Source of the DNA: Chlamydiota bacterium
GTDB taxonomy: Bacteria > Chlamydiota > Chlamydiia > Chlamydiales > JAAKFR01
Assembly (NCBI GenBank): GCA_021772465.1
Contig: JAJFLX010000012.1
Location: 1-64,000, forward strand
Direction: 5' to 3'
DNA: 64,000 bases
Below, in pieces: positions 24,331 to 32,438 of this stretch. The notes under the pieces were generated by a model. The model was not told the origin of the DNA. It saw only the letters and a list, made by a program, of their open reading frames with translations, and did not search any database. The position numbers and the translations under genes are program-made. Numbering within the stretch: the first letter of the stretch is position 1; the number at the start of each line of letters is the position of its first letter.

Positions 24331-25884
24331 ATGACGCAAAAGAAGGGCTTTTTCCCTCGCCTCGCCCATTACGTATGGCCTGTCCATGGGCACGAACTGC
24401 GTAAATTCCTGCCCTTGCTCATTATGGCCTTTTTCATAGGCTTTAACTACAATATTTTGCGTAATATGAAGGATGCGCTGCTCATTACTGCAGAGTCTTC
24501 AGGAGCCGAGGTCCTCCCCTTTATCAAAGTGTGGGGGATTGTACCAGGTGCTCTAATCATGACCTTCGTCTACAGTCGCCTGAACAACCGTTTGAAACGA
24601 GAGCGTGTCTTTTATGCGATGATCACGATTTTTCTCACCTTCTTTGCCCTCTTTACTTTTGTCGTCTACCCTTTTAGAGACCTCCTTCACCCTCACGCAA
24701 CAGCTGATATTCTCCAAGCCCGCCTCCCTGCCGGCTTCATGGGACTTATTGCAATGTTTCGCTACTGGACTTTCAGTAGCTTCTACATCATGTCAGAGCT
24801 CTGGAGCTCTGCCATCCTATCTATGCTCTTTTGGGGATTTGCCAACGAGGTGACAAAACTGGGAGAGGCAAAAAGATTTTATGGTCTGATTGCAATCGGA
24901 CTGAATCTAGCGGCCATCTGCTCGGGCCAAATCTCTGTTTTCTTGACTGGCAGCACGCTTCGTTCTTTCTTTCAGCTTACCGCCTCCCCTTGGCACCAAT
25001 CGATTATCTTGCTCACATGTGTCGTACTCGCCTCAGGCCTTGCGATTATGGGGATCTACCGCTACTTAACCCAACAAATCCTACCCGAGCCGCTCGACGA
25101 GGCGAGTGGAAAGCCCCCGGAGCGGATGAAAATGTCGATGCGCGAAAACTTTGCCATCTTGGGTCGCTCGAAATACTTGCTCTCCATTGCCATCGTAGTC
25201 CTCTCTTACAACATCGTAATTAATTTAATTGAAGTGATTTGGAAAGATCAGGTGCGCGCTCTTCACCCCGCTCCCGGTGACTTCAATTCGTATATGAGTC
25301 AAATCACCACTCTTACGGGGGTGATCTCTTTTTTCACCTCTCTTCTCATCTCTGGGCAACTGATTCGACGCTTTGGGTGGAGACCTGCGGCCCTCTTTAC
25401 TCCTGTTGTCCTCTTAGCGACAAGTGTCGCTTTCTTCTTCTTTTTCTTTGGAAGTGACGCGATGCTCGGCACCCTTGGAATGCTCGGCACTTCTCCTTTG
25501 GCACTTGTTGTTTTGATAGGTGGGCTACAAAATTGTATTTCTAGAGCCTCAAAATTCACCCTTTTTGACAACACCAAGGAGATGGCTTTCATCCCACTGA
25601 GCATTCAAGAGAAACGGAAAGGGAAAGCTGCAATTGATGGGGTGGGCTCACGCCTTGGAAAATCGGGAGGATCGATCGTACATCAAGGGTTGCTGCTCCT
25701 TTTCTCTTCCATTGCGGCAAGCGCTCATATTGTCGCAGCGATTGTTGTGATGGTAATTCTAGTCTGGATCGGAGCTGTTTACTCGCTTAGCAAGCAGTTC
25801 AACAAGCTGACCAGCACTCCTGGAGAAGCTATCGAAGAGCCGGAGCAAGCAGAGAAGAGCCCGGCGCTTACCACGACGAGCTAG
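24331..25884 (+). CDS. NTT-family nucleotide transporter (ATP/ADP translocase type)
   Basis: The 517-residue integral membrane protein has about 12 helices. It opens with the characteristic chlamydial/rickettsial pattern PVHGHELRKFLPLLIMAFFIGFNYNILRNMKDALLIT and later has the ENFAILGRSKYLLSIAIVVLSYN and FDNTKEMAFIPLS motifs. NTT proteins import nucleotides or exchange bacterial ADP for host ATP. Gene neighbours (pgsA-like and the sppA-polA-coaE-rho block) correspond to those of Npt2 in C. trachomatis, a proton-driven nucleotide importer, but substrate cannot be assigned from sequence alone. ATG 24331 has GGGAG upstream; an earlier TTG at 24286 is less likely. It converges with pgsA, with only 3 bp between stops. 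Confidence 0.95.
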   Translation: MTQKKGFFPRLAHYVWPVHGHELRKFLPLLIMAFFIGFNYNILRNMKDALLITAESSGAEVLPFIKVWGIVPGALIMTFVYSRLNNRLKRERVFYAMITIFLTFFALFTFVVYPFRDLLHPHATADILQARLPAGFMGLIAMFRYWTFSSFYIMSELWSSAILSMLFWGFANEVTKLGEAKRFYGLIAIGLNLAAICSGQISVFLTGSTLRSFFQLTASPWHQSIILLTCVVLASGLAIMGIYRYLTQQILPEPLDEASGKPPERMKMSMRENFAILGRSKYLLSIAIVVLSYNIVINLIEVIWKDQVRALHPAPGDFNSYMSQITTLTGVISFFTSLLISGQLIRRFGWRPAALFTPVVLLATSVAFFFFFFGSDAMLGTLGMLGTSPLALVVLIGGLQNCISRASKFTLFDNTKEMAFIPLSIQEKRKGKAAIDGVGSRLGKSGGSIVHQGLLLLFSSIAASAHIVAAIVVMVILVWIGAVYSLSKQFNKLTSTPGEAIEEPEQAEKSPALTTTS

Positions 25885-25887
25885 ATT

Positions 25888-26388
25888 TTAGTCTGATTTG
25901 TAATAGCGGATGACTAGCTCGATCAATGCCAAGCCCCCCATCGCCACAAAGATCCAGTAACTCCAGAGAGGAAAAAACCAGCCTACCGTGAGGCCAATGA
26001 GGAAGATGAACTGAGCCACAGTGGTGAGCTTCCCCCACCAGATGGCGCGACAAACATACCCTTTCCACCCTCCAACAATGAGGAGGAAAAGTCCAAAGAG
26101 GCAAAGTGCTATATCGCGAGAAAAAAGAGCCAAAAGCCCTAAGGCTGGCAAACTCCCTTCAACGAAAAGAACTCCAGCTACAAAGAGGACAAAAAATTTG
26201 TCCATGATGGGGTCAAGAATCGCTCCTATCTGAGTCGAATTTCCCTGGCGGCGAGCTAAAAAACCATCAAAAAAATCGCTGACCATCGCCAGTCCAATCG
26301 CCAGTAAACGAAGCCAAATACTCTCTTGCAAAAAAGCAAGAGCGAAAATGGCTCTAGAAAGCGATAGTATATTAGATAGATTCAACAT
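25888..26388 (-). CDS. pgsA: CDP-alcohol phosphatidyltransferase (PgsA-like)
   Basis: The 166-residue membrane enzyme carries the complete CDP-alcohol phosphotransferase signature: SDFFDGFLARR, then GAILDPIMDK, that is DGxxAR-x8-G-x3-D-x3-D. It condenses CDP-diacylglycerol with an alcohol, most probably glycerol 3-phosphate, to form phosphatidylglycerol phosphate. The start overlaps the dedA-family stop by 7 bp, so the two are cotranscribed. Chlamydia has a pgsA-type gene next to npt2, as here. Confidence 0.88.
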   Translation of the reverse strand: MLNLSNILSLSRAIFALAFLQESIWLRLLAIGLAMVSDFFDGFLARRQGNSTQIGAILDPIMDKFFVLFVAGVLFVEGSLPALGLLALFSRDIALCLFGLFLLIVGGWKGYVCRAIWWGKLTTVAQFIFLIGLTVGWFFPLWSYWIFVAMGGLALIELVIRYYKSD

Positions 26389-26978
26389 GCAGTTCTAAAC
26401 TTCTTATAGCAAATATATCCGATTAGAGAAAAGAGAAAGATAGAAAATACAATCACATGGATGTAGCTCATTATCGATGTGCTGTTTTTGCCGCAGTAGT
26501 AAGCTAAAGCAAAAAGTGTCGAATTAGAGATAAGGCAAGCGATTCCATCGCCCAGAAGAAATTTTCGAAAAGGCATGCGCGCGATGCCTGCTGTCACAAA
26601 AAGGGCATTGCGTACCCCGAAAGGAATGAACCGACCTATGAGAAGGGTAAGCACTCCATATCGGTTGTAGTAATGGGTAATCTGCTCAAGACGTTTTGGC
26701 TTAAAAAGCCTTGAAAACCAACGAATCCGCCAAAGAGATGGACCCCAAATCCTTCCCATCCAGTAGACCATCCAATCCGAAAGATAGGCCCCCAAAAAAA
26801 CAGCAAAAAAAAGCTTCCAGAGATTTTCAGGCACAACTGTACTCGCTAAAACCCCAGAAACTAGGATCAAAAGATCTTCGCTGATAGGCACATTCAGCCC
26901 CGCTAGGATGAGTAGTCCAAAAGTGACCCAATGAGCGTAGTTAACATGAGCTTCAATAAAAGCTGTAATCGTCTCCAT
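26382..26978 (-). CDS. DedA-family (VTT/SNARE-associated domain) membrane protein
   Basis: The 198-residue protein has GLNVPISEDLLILVSGVLAS (the family E-D motif), GAYLSDWMVYWMGRIWG and the FIPFGVRNALFVTAGIARMPFRKFLLGD signature (usually RFxPGxRxxxxxxAGxxxMxxxxF). DedA proteins act as lipid scramblases or flippases for undecaprenyl phosphate or phospholipids, and so support envelope integrity. It is coupled to the downstream phosphatidyltransferase by overlap, giving a small phospholipid operon. Confidence 0.87.
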   Translation of the reverse strand: METITAFIEAHVNYAHWVTFGLLILAGLNVPISEDLLILVSGVLASTVVPENLWKLFFAVFLGAYLSDWMVYWMGRIWGPSLWRIRWFSRLFKPKRLEQITHYYNRYGVLTLLIGRFIPFGVRNALFVTAGIARMPFRKFLLGDGIACLISNSTLFALAYYCGKNSTSIMSYIHVIVFSIFLFSLIGYICYKKFRTAC

Positions 26979-27034
26979 ATTAAGCTAATAATATTACAAG
27001 AACATTAAAACAGCAAATTCGGCATGAGAAATGC

Positions 27035-28111
27035 TTGTTCACACGCGTGAGGCTTAAAAAAATCATCTTACCCCTTCTCGCTCTTATAGGTCTGGCTCTG
27101 GGCCTTGTTGCGGTGTTTCATGCGATGCAAACGCCGCCCACTCCCCCCATCCCGTATCCTCCACCGACGGCTCCCTATGAGCATTCTGTTGCAGGTGAGG
27201 GGATTGTAGAAGCAAGTTCTCGAGACATTCTCATCGGCAGCCCAGTCACTGAGATCGTTGATGCCATTTATGTGACGCCTGGCGATCGGGTGGAAAAAGG
27301 GGCCCCTCTTTTCAAGCTCGATACATCAGTTGCAATGGCCCGTTTGAAAGAGCGTGAGGCGAGCTATGAGCGAGCTGAACAGGAGTACCAGAAACTGCTC
27401 GATTTGCCTCGCCTTGAGACGGTTCCCCCGGAGAGAGCCAAAGTGAAACTCGCCGAGGCTGACTATATCAATCGGATGACTCAGTTCGAACTCGTCGACA
27501 AACTGGAAAACCCAAGAGCTGTCAGCCGCGACGAGTACAACCAACGAAAATACGAGGCACTTGCGGCCAAATACCGACTTGAAGAGGCAGAAGAGGTGCT
27601 GAGCTTATTGCTCGCGGGGAGTTGGATTCGCGATCTTGAAATCGCTAGAGCTGAAGTGAAAGAGGCTAAGGCTCAACTGGAAACAGCTCAATCACAGCTC
27701 GAAGAATACACGATAAAAGCTCCATTAGATGGGATGGTGCTTCGAGTCAATACCAATGTGGGTGAGTTGGTGCCTGCAAACGAGCTCAATACACCACTCA
27801 TCATCTTCGGGTGTGTAGATCCTCTGCATATCCGCGTCGATATCGATGAAGAGGATGTATGGCGTGTCAAGTGTGGAGCAAAAGGGATCGCCTACATGCG
27901 TGGTAACAGTCGGATCAACGTCCCCTTGACCTATGTGCGTCTCGATCCTTACTTGGTGCCTAAAGCGAACCTGACAAGCGATACTACAGAAAAAGTAGAC
28001 ACCCGTGTTCTTCAACTGATTTATCGATTCGACCGCGATGACAAACCTATTTTCCCAGGGATGTTGATGGATGTCTACGTCGAGGGAAGACCCAATGGGG
28101 CTGAGCAATGA
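27035..28111 (+). CDS. HlyD/MacA-type periplasmic adaptor (membrane fusion protein)
   Basis: The protein has about 358 residues. It has one N-terminal membrane helix (ILPLLALIGLALGLVAVF), a Pro-rich linker, and a first lipoyl half-motif (VEKGAPLFKLD). A long coiled-coil hairpin spans about residues 100-225 and is rich in Glu and Ala. The second lipoyl half is YTIKAPLDGMVLRVNTNVGELV, followed by a beta-barrel domain. This matches adaptors of DevBCA/MacAB-like efflux pumps. There is no ATG at the 5' end; TTG 27035 or GTG 27047 are the plausible starts. The stop overlaps the outer-membrane gene as ATGA, so this is gene 1 of a four-gene export operon. Confidence 0.87.
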   Translation: MFTRVRLKKIILPLLALIGLALGLVAVFHAMQTPPTPPIPYPPPTAPYEHSVAGEGIVEASSRDILIGSPVTEIVDAIYVTPGDRVEKGAPLFKLDTSVAMARLKEREASYERAEQEYQKLLDLPRLETVPPERAKVKLAEADYINRMTQFELVDKLENPRAVSRDEYNQRKYEALAAKYRLEEAEEVLSLLLAGSWIRDLEIARAEVKEAKAQLETAQSQLEEYTIKAPLDGMVLRVNTNVGELVPANELNTPLIIFGCVDPLHIRVDIDEEDVWRVKCGAKGIAYMRGNSRINVPLTYVRLDPYLVPKANLTSDTTEKVDTRVLQLIYRFDRDDKPIFPGMLMDVYVEGRPNGAEQ

Positions 28112-29511
28112 GAAGGGGAATGTTCTTTCTTTTGCTAGCTTTAGCTAGTTGCCGCCCCTGCGCAACTCCTCAAATCTCCCCTCCCTCTGATTACGCAGAA
28201 GGGGGGTACATCGACTCTTGCATGAAAGATGAGCCCGAAGGGAGTTTAGTCGACTGGTGGAAACAGTTTGATGACCCCTTGCTCACTTGCTTTATTGAAA
28301 AGGGGCTCGAGTGCAACCAAGATCTTCGAATTGCAAGAGAGCGTATTTGTGAAGCAAGAGCTATTTGGGGTATCGAATTTTCTCGCCTCCTCCCTCATAT
28401 CGATGCTTTTGCTCTTTTCAGTCGGATGCGAAATAGCCAAACTCTCTCTGATGCTGACTTCTCTGGGGGGACATTTATCAATTTCTTCCAAGCCGGCTTC
28501 GACACGTTGTGGGAGATCGATCTCTTTGGCAAAAACCTCAGCCGGGCGCGGGCTGCTGCCTACGACATCGCAGGGGCAGCTGAAGAGGTGCGTAACGTCC
28601 ACGTGAGCGTCGCAAGTGAGATTGCGATCCACTATTTTCGAATCCTTGCCATTCAAGAGAGAATTGGGGTCACCAAAAATCATATCGCAGTTGAGCAAGA
28701 GCTTGTGGATCTTGTGACAGAACGTTTTGAAGCAGGCCTCATCCCTGAGCTCGACGTGTTTACAGCAAAAGCTCTTCTACAAGAGAGGCGAGCTATCTTA
28801 CCCGAGCAAGAGGGGCGTCTTTACAAGACTATCTATGCCCTCGGAGTGCTTCTCGGCACCAACCCTGAGAACATGATCAGTTATTTTTGCGAGCCCCGCC
28901 CTCTCCCTTGTAGAAAGGGGAAAATACCCCTGGGGCTCCCCTCCGAGCTTCTCTGCCGCAGAGGGGATGTGAGAGCTGCAGAATTTACCATGCTCGCTTC
29001 GGGAGCAAGAGTGATGGCGGCGCGAAAAGAAATTTTTCCAACCATTTCTCTCGACGCTTTTTTCTCCTATGCTACAGGTTTTGCAACGCAGTGGTTTAAA
29101 GGGCCAAGCCGCGAATGGAACCTCCTCCCCTCCATTTTTTTACCTATTTTTCACGGAGGAAAAATCCTCTCCAATATTCGCGCAGAGACATCCATTCAAA
29201 GACAGAGTGTGCTGGCTTACGAAAAATCTGTCCTTGAAGCCTTGCGAGAGGTAGAGAGCGCACTTGTCGGCTATTTTCAAGAGGGCGCTAGAATCGATGC
29301 GCTTCAAAAGGAAGTCGACGCCAACCGGAGCGGGAGAAAGATGGCCAACACTCTCTATTTTGGGGGGAAAGAAAATTTCCTTTTTGTGCTTGAAACTGAA
29401 AGAGATCTATACGTCTCTGAAAGTTTTCTAGTCGAGAGCAAAGAATTTCTGATGACAGAGCTTGTAGCGATTTACAAAGCGTTAGGCGGGGGGTGGGAGT
29501 GCTGCGACTAG
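28108..29511 (+). CDS. TolC-like outer-membrane efflux lipoprotein (NodT type)
   Basis: The 467-residue protein has a signal peptide with lipobox LASC (residues 12-15) and the N-terminal DWWKQFDDPLLTCFIEKGLECNQDL pattern typical of NodT/OprM proteins. Two repeats of long helices follow, with VDLVTERFEAGLIPELDV and GPSREWNLLPSIFLPIFHGG motifs. It would form the trimeric outer-membrane channel of the pump. The last codons overlap the permease gene by 19 bp. It is unusually Cys-rich for this family (for example CRPCATPQ, DSCMKDE, GWECCD). Confidence 0.9.
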   Translation: MRRGMFFLLLALASCRPCATPQISPPSDYAEGGYIDSCMKDEPEGSLVDWWKQFDDPLLTCFIEKGLECNQDLRIARERICEARAIWGIEFSRLLPHIDAFALFSRMRNSQTLSDADFSGGTFINFFQAGFDTLWEIDLFGKNLSRARAAAYDIAGAAEEVRNVHVSVASEIAIHYFRILAIQERIGVTKNHIAVEQELVDLVTERFEAGLIPELDVFTAKALLQERRAILPEQEGRLYKTIYALGVLLGTNPENMISYFCEPRPLPCRKGKIPLGLPSELLCRRGDVRAAEFTMLASGARVMAARKEIFPTISLDAFFSYATGFATQWFKGPSREWNLLPSIFLPIFHGGKILSNIRAETSIQRQSVLAYEKSVLEALREVESALVGYFQEGARIDALQKEVDANRSGRKMANTLYFGGKENFLFVLETERDLYVSESFLVESKEFLMTELVAIYKALGGGWECCD

Positions 29512-30650
29512 CGATCAAAATCCTCGTTGGAGATAAGGCAAAATTTATCAGCATTCTCGTGGGACTGACTTTTGCTACTTTTATCATCACACAACAAGCG
29601 GGAATTTTTGTAGGCTTGATGCAACGAACCTATGGCTTTGTAACCGACACCTCTCAGCCGAATATCTGGGTTGTCGACCCTCAAGTGCAATTTATCGATG
29701 ACATCAAGACGATCAAATTCAGCAAACTCTTCCAGGTGAGAGGAGTCGATGGGGTCGAATGGGCCGTTCCGATGTACAAAGGACTTTTGAGGGCTCGACT
29801 CGCACACGGGCAATTTCAGACCTGCAATGTGATTGGCATCGATGACTCCACACTAATTGGTGGCCCTCCGATCCTTACTGAAGGGAAGATCACAAACTTG
29901 CGTCGACCCAATGCTGTGATCGTCAATGAAGTGGGCGCCCGTGATAAGCTGGCGAGTGAAATCAAGGGGAAAAAAATTCCCCTTCAAATGGGTGAATCTT
30001 TTGAAATCAACAACCAAAGAGCTGTCGTCGACGGATTTTGCAAAGTAAGTCGCACCTTTCTCTCACAGCCTGTAATCTACACGACATTTATCCAAGCGGT
30101 CAGCTACTCTCCCAAAGAGAGAAACCTTCTCACTTTCATCCTTGCCAAAGCCAAAGAGGGAGAAAATATCGATGAGGTTTGCGCGTCTATCCGAAAAAAT
30201 ACAGGGATGGCTGCCTACACAAGCCAGGGATTTAAAGATCTGACTATCCGCTACTACCTCTTCAATACGGGCATTCCCATCAACTTTGGAGTGGCAGTGC
30301 TTCTCGGTTTTATCATTGGAATTGCGATTGCAGGTCAAACGTTTTACAACTTTGCCCACGACAACCGTCACTACTTTGCGACCCTCAAAGCGATGGGCAG
30401 CACGCAGGAGCTTTTGTCTCGTATGGTCATCGTGCAGGCCCTTGTAACGGCTTTGATCAGCTGGGGTTTGGGCATTGGAATTACCGCTCTTTTTGGACTT
30501 TTTGCAAGGGGCACCGAGCTCTCCTTCGTCCTCCCTTGGTGGCTCCTATTGAGTAGTGGGGTGTCCATTGTCTTGATCACCCTAGGATCGGCGCTCCTCG
30601 GCTTGAGAAAGATTGTTCGCTTAGAACCGGGGATTGTTTTTCAAACATGA
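29493..30650 (+). CDS. ABC transporter permease, FtsX/MacB-DevC type
   Basis: The 385-residue protein has one N-terminal membrane helix (about 17-40), a large periplasmic domain (about 45-265), and three C-terminal helices, the second of which contains the FYNFAHDNRHYFATLKAMGS motif of DevC-like FtsX permeases. It works with the adaptor and ATPase as a mechanotransmission-type exporter. The start is GTG 29493 or GTG 29499, inside the preceding gene. The stop overlaps the ATPase gene (ATGA). Confidence 0.9.
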   Translation: MGVLRLAIKILVGDKAKFISILVGLTFATFIITQQAGIFVGLMQRTYGFVTDTSQPNIWVVDPQVQFIDDIKTIKFSKLFQVRGVDGVEWAVPMYKGLLRARLAHGQFQTCNVIGIDDSTLIGGPPILTEGKITNLRRPNAVIVNEVGARDKLASEIKGKKIPLQMGESFEINNQRAVVDGFCKVSRTFLSQPVIYTTFIQAVSYSPKERNLLTFILAKAKEGENIDEVCASIRKNTGMAAYTSQGFKDLTIRYYLFNTGIPINFGVAVLLGFIIGIAIAGQTFYNFAHDNRHYFATLKAMGSTQELLSRMVIVQALVTALISWGLGIGITALFGLFARGTELSFVLPWWLLLSSGVSIVLITLGSALLGLRKIVRLEPGIVFQT

Positions 30651-31342
30651 AGAGTCACGTCGTCACTTGCAGAGGGGTGAAAAAAGATTACGGGAGCGAG
30701 GCCTCTCTTGTGCACGCCCTTCGCGGGGTGGAACTCGAAGCGCGTGCCGGAGAGCTTCTCATGCTCGTAGGCCCTTCCGGGTGTGGAAAAACGACCCTAT
30801 TATCGATCATCACCGGAATTTTGCACCAAGACAGCGGTTCTTGTAAGGTGTTTGATGAAGAGATCAATCATCTCACCGAGAGAGAGAAGACTCTTTTTCG
30901 CAAAAACCACATCGGTTTTGTCTTTCAAACCTTGCACCTTATCCCCTCAATCACAGCTATTGAAAATGTCATGATTCCACTCATTCTCAACGAAGTGGAT
31001 AAAGAGGAAGCGTATGATCGATCGGTGAAAATGTTAACGCGCATGGGTCTAGCTCACCGAATCGATGCACTCCCTTCCCACATGTCAGGAGGAGAGCAGC
31101 AGCGCGTCGCGATTTGCCGTAGCTGCGTTCATGAACCTCAACTAATTGTTTGCGATGAGCCGACAAGTACACTCGATCATGAAACCGGCTCTGAGGTGAT
31201 GAAGTTGATGCGAGAGCTCGTTGTCAATGAAAGCAATACCTTGATTGTTGTTACCCATGACACGCGCATTTATGGCTTTGCAGATCGAATCCTGCGGATG
31301 GACGATGGAGAGATCATCGGCGAGCTCAAGAACTCGCACTGA
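30647..31342 (+). CDS. ABC transporter ATPase, MacB/LolD/DevA type
   Basis: The 231-residue nucleotide-binding subunit has Walker A GPSGCGKTT, Q-loop VFQTLHLIPS, signature MSGGEQQRV, Walker B LIVCDEPTSTLD and H-loop VVTHD. The signature and length place it in the type VII (MacB/LolD/FtsE) group. It energises the permease encoded immediately upstream. It ends the four-gene operon; the sppA promoter follows directly. Confidence 0.94.
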   Translation: MKSHVVTCRGVKKDYGSEASLVHALRGVELEARAGELLMLVGPSGCGKTTLLSIITGILHQDSGSCKVFDEEINHLTEREKTLFRKNHIGFVFQTLHLIPSITAIENVMIPLILNEVDKEEAYDRSVKMLTRMGLAHRIDALPSHMSGGEQQRVAICRSCVHEPQLIVCDEPTSTLDHETGSEVMKLMRELVVNESNTLIVVTHDTRIYGFADRILRMDDGEIIGELKNSH

Positions 31343-31346
31343 GGCT

Positions 31347-31374
31347 TTGCAAATAATCCAAGCGCCCCTACAAT
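31347..31374 (+). promoter_or_regulatory. Putative promoter for sppA-polA-coaE-rho
   Basis: TTGCAA (31347-31352) and TACAAT (31369-31374) are separated by 16 bp. They lie in the only gap (58 bp) between the efflux operon and sppA. Confidence 0.55.
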
Positions 31375-31400
31375 AGCGTTCTTCAACCTCAGGATTTCAT

Positions 31401-32438
31401 ATGAAAGTCATTCAAGAATCCCTATTCATGAGTTCATTGCGTGCATTTTTTGTCGCACTCTTCGGTTTTCTAGGAGCGCTAGTTGCGCTCGCTGCTCTCA
31501 CTCTCATTTTGGCAGGTATTTTCTCAGCTTCTGAAGAGCACTCCTTCTCCTCAGATGTCTCCTTGCTTCCCAATGCCCAGGGAAATCGCGAGAAGCTCGG
31601 AAACGACACCCCGATTATTTTACAAATTGACATCCAAGGTCCAATTGGTGGAGAGAGCCTGAATGCCAAAAAAATTGAAGAGATGTTACTCAATTCTCGA
31701 GAGGATGCTTTTGAAAAAGACCGCGTAAAAGCGATCCTACTCACGATCAACTCTCCCGGTGGAGGCGTCAACGACTCGGACATCATCTACCGCCACCTCA
31801 AAGCATACAAAGAGCAGTATGGGGTGCCGATCTACGCTTTTGTGGGCGGGATGTGCGCCTCGGGAGGTTACTACATCGCCTGCGCTAGCGATAGAATTTT
31901 TGCCTCAGACGTGAGCCTCGTGGGCTCTATTGGAGTACTCACTTGGCCTCCATTTATGAATGTTCACGAAACGCTTGAAAAAATCGGCGTCCACACGACG
32001 ACCCTCTATGCCGGCAAAGGAAAGGATGAAATGAATCCTTTCCGCCCTTGGAAAGAGGAAGAACCCGTTAGCTACCAACGATTGACCGATTTTTACTACA
32101 ATAGATTTGTCTCGATTGTTGCAGACGCAAGGCCTGTGGCTCGCGGAGTCATCGAGGAGCAGATTGGAGCTGAAGTCATTCCCGCACCTGTGGCCGAAGA
32201 GATCGGTCTGATCGATGTGGCAGGCTCGAGCCGAAATGAGGCGCTAGAGGCCTTAGCAGCCCAAGCGGGGATAACAGAGAGCTACCAAGTAGTCGGATTT
32301 AGCACCTCATCTTGGTGGAAAAAACTTTTCAAAGAACAGACCTCTTCTCCTCTTATCACTGGCCGCGTAAAACACGAACTCTCCATTCCACAAGGAACCC
32401 AAGGGAATCCTTTTAGCTACCTCTTTGTCACCCCATGA
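31401..32438 (+). CDS. sppA: Signal peptide peptidase SppA / SohB-like (S49 family)
   Basis: The 345-residue protein has one N-terminal membrane helix (about residues 14-38), then the S49 core: ILLTINSPGGGVNDSDIIYRHL, the nucleophile Ser in GGMCASGGYYIACASDRI, and VGSIGV. A single catalytic domain of this length is the SppA36/SohB form, which degrades cleaved signal peptides in the membrane. The stop overlaps polA (ATGA). In Chlamydia a sohB-type gene also precedes polA. Confidence 0.92.
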   Translation: MKVIQESLFMSSLRAFFVALFGFLGALVALAALTLILAGIFSASEEHSFSSDVSLLPNAQGNREKLGNDTPIILQIDIQGPIGGESLNAKKIEEMLLNSREDAFEKDRVKAILLTINSPGGGVNDSDIIYRHLKAYKEQYGVPIYAFVGGMCASGGYYIACASDRIFASDVSLVGSIGVLTWPPFMNVHETLEKIGVHTTTLYAGKGKDEMNPFRPWKEEEPVSYQRLTDFYYNRFVSIVADARPVARGVIEEQIGAEVIPAPVAEEIGLIDVAGSSRNEALEALAAQAGITESYQVVGFSTSSWWKKLFKEQTSSPLITGRVKHELSIPQGTQGNPFSYLFVTP

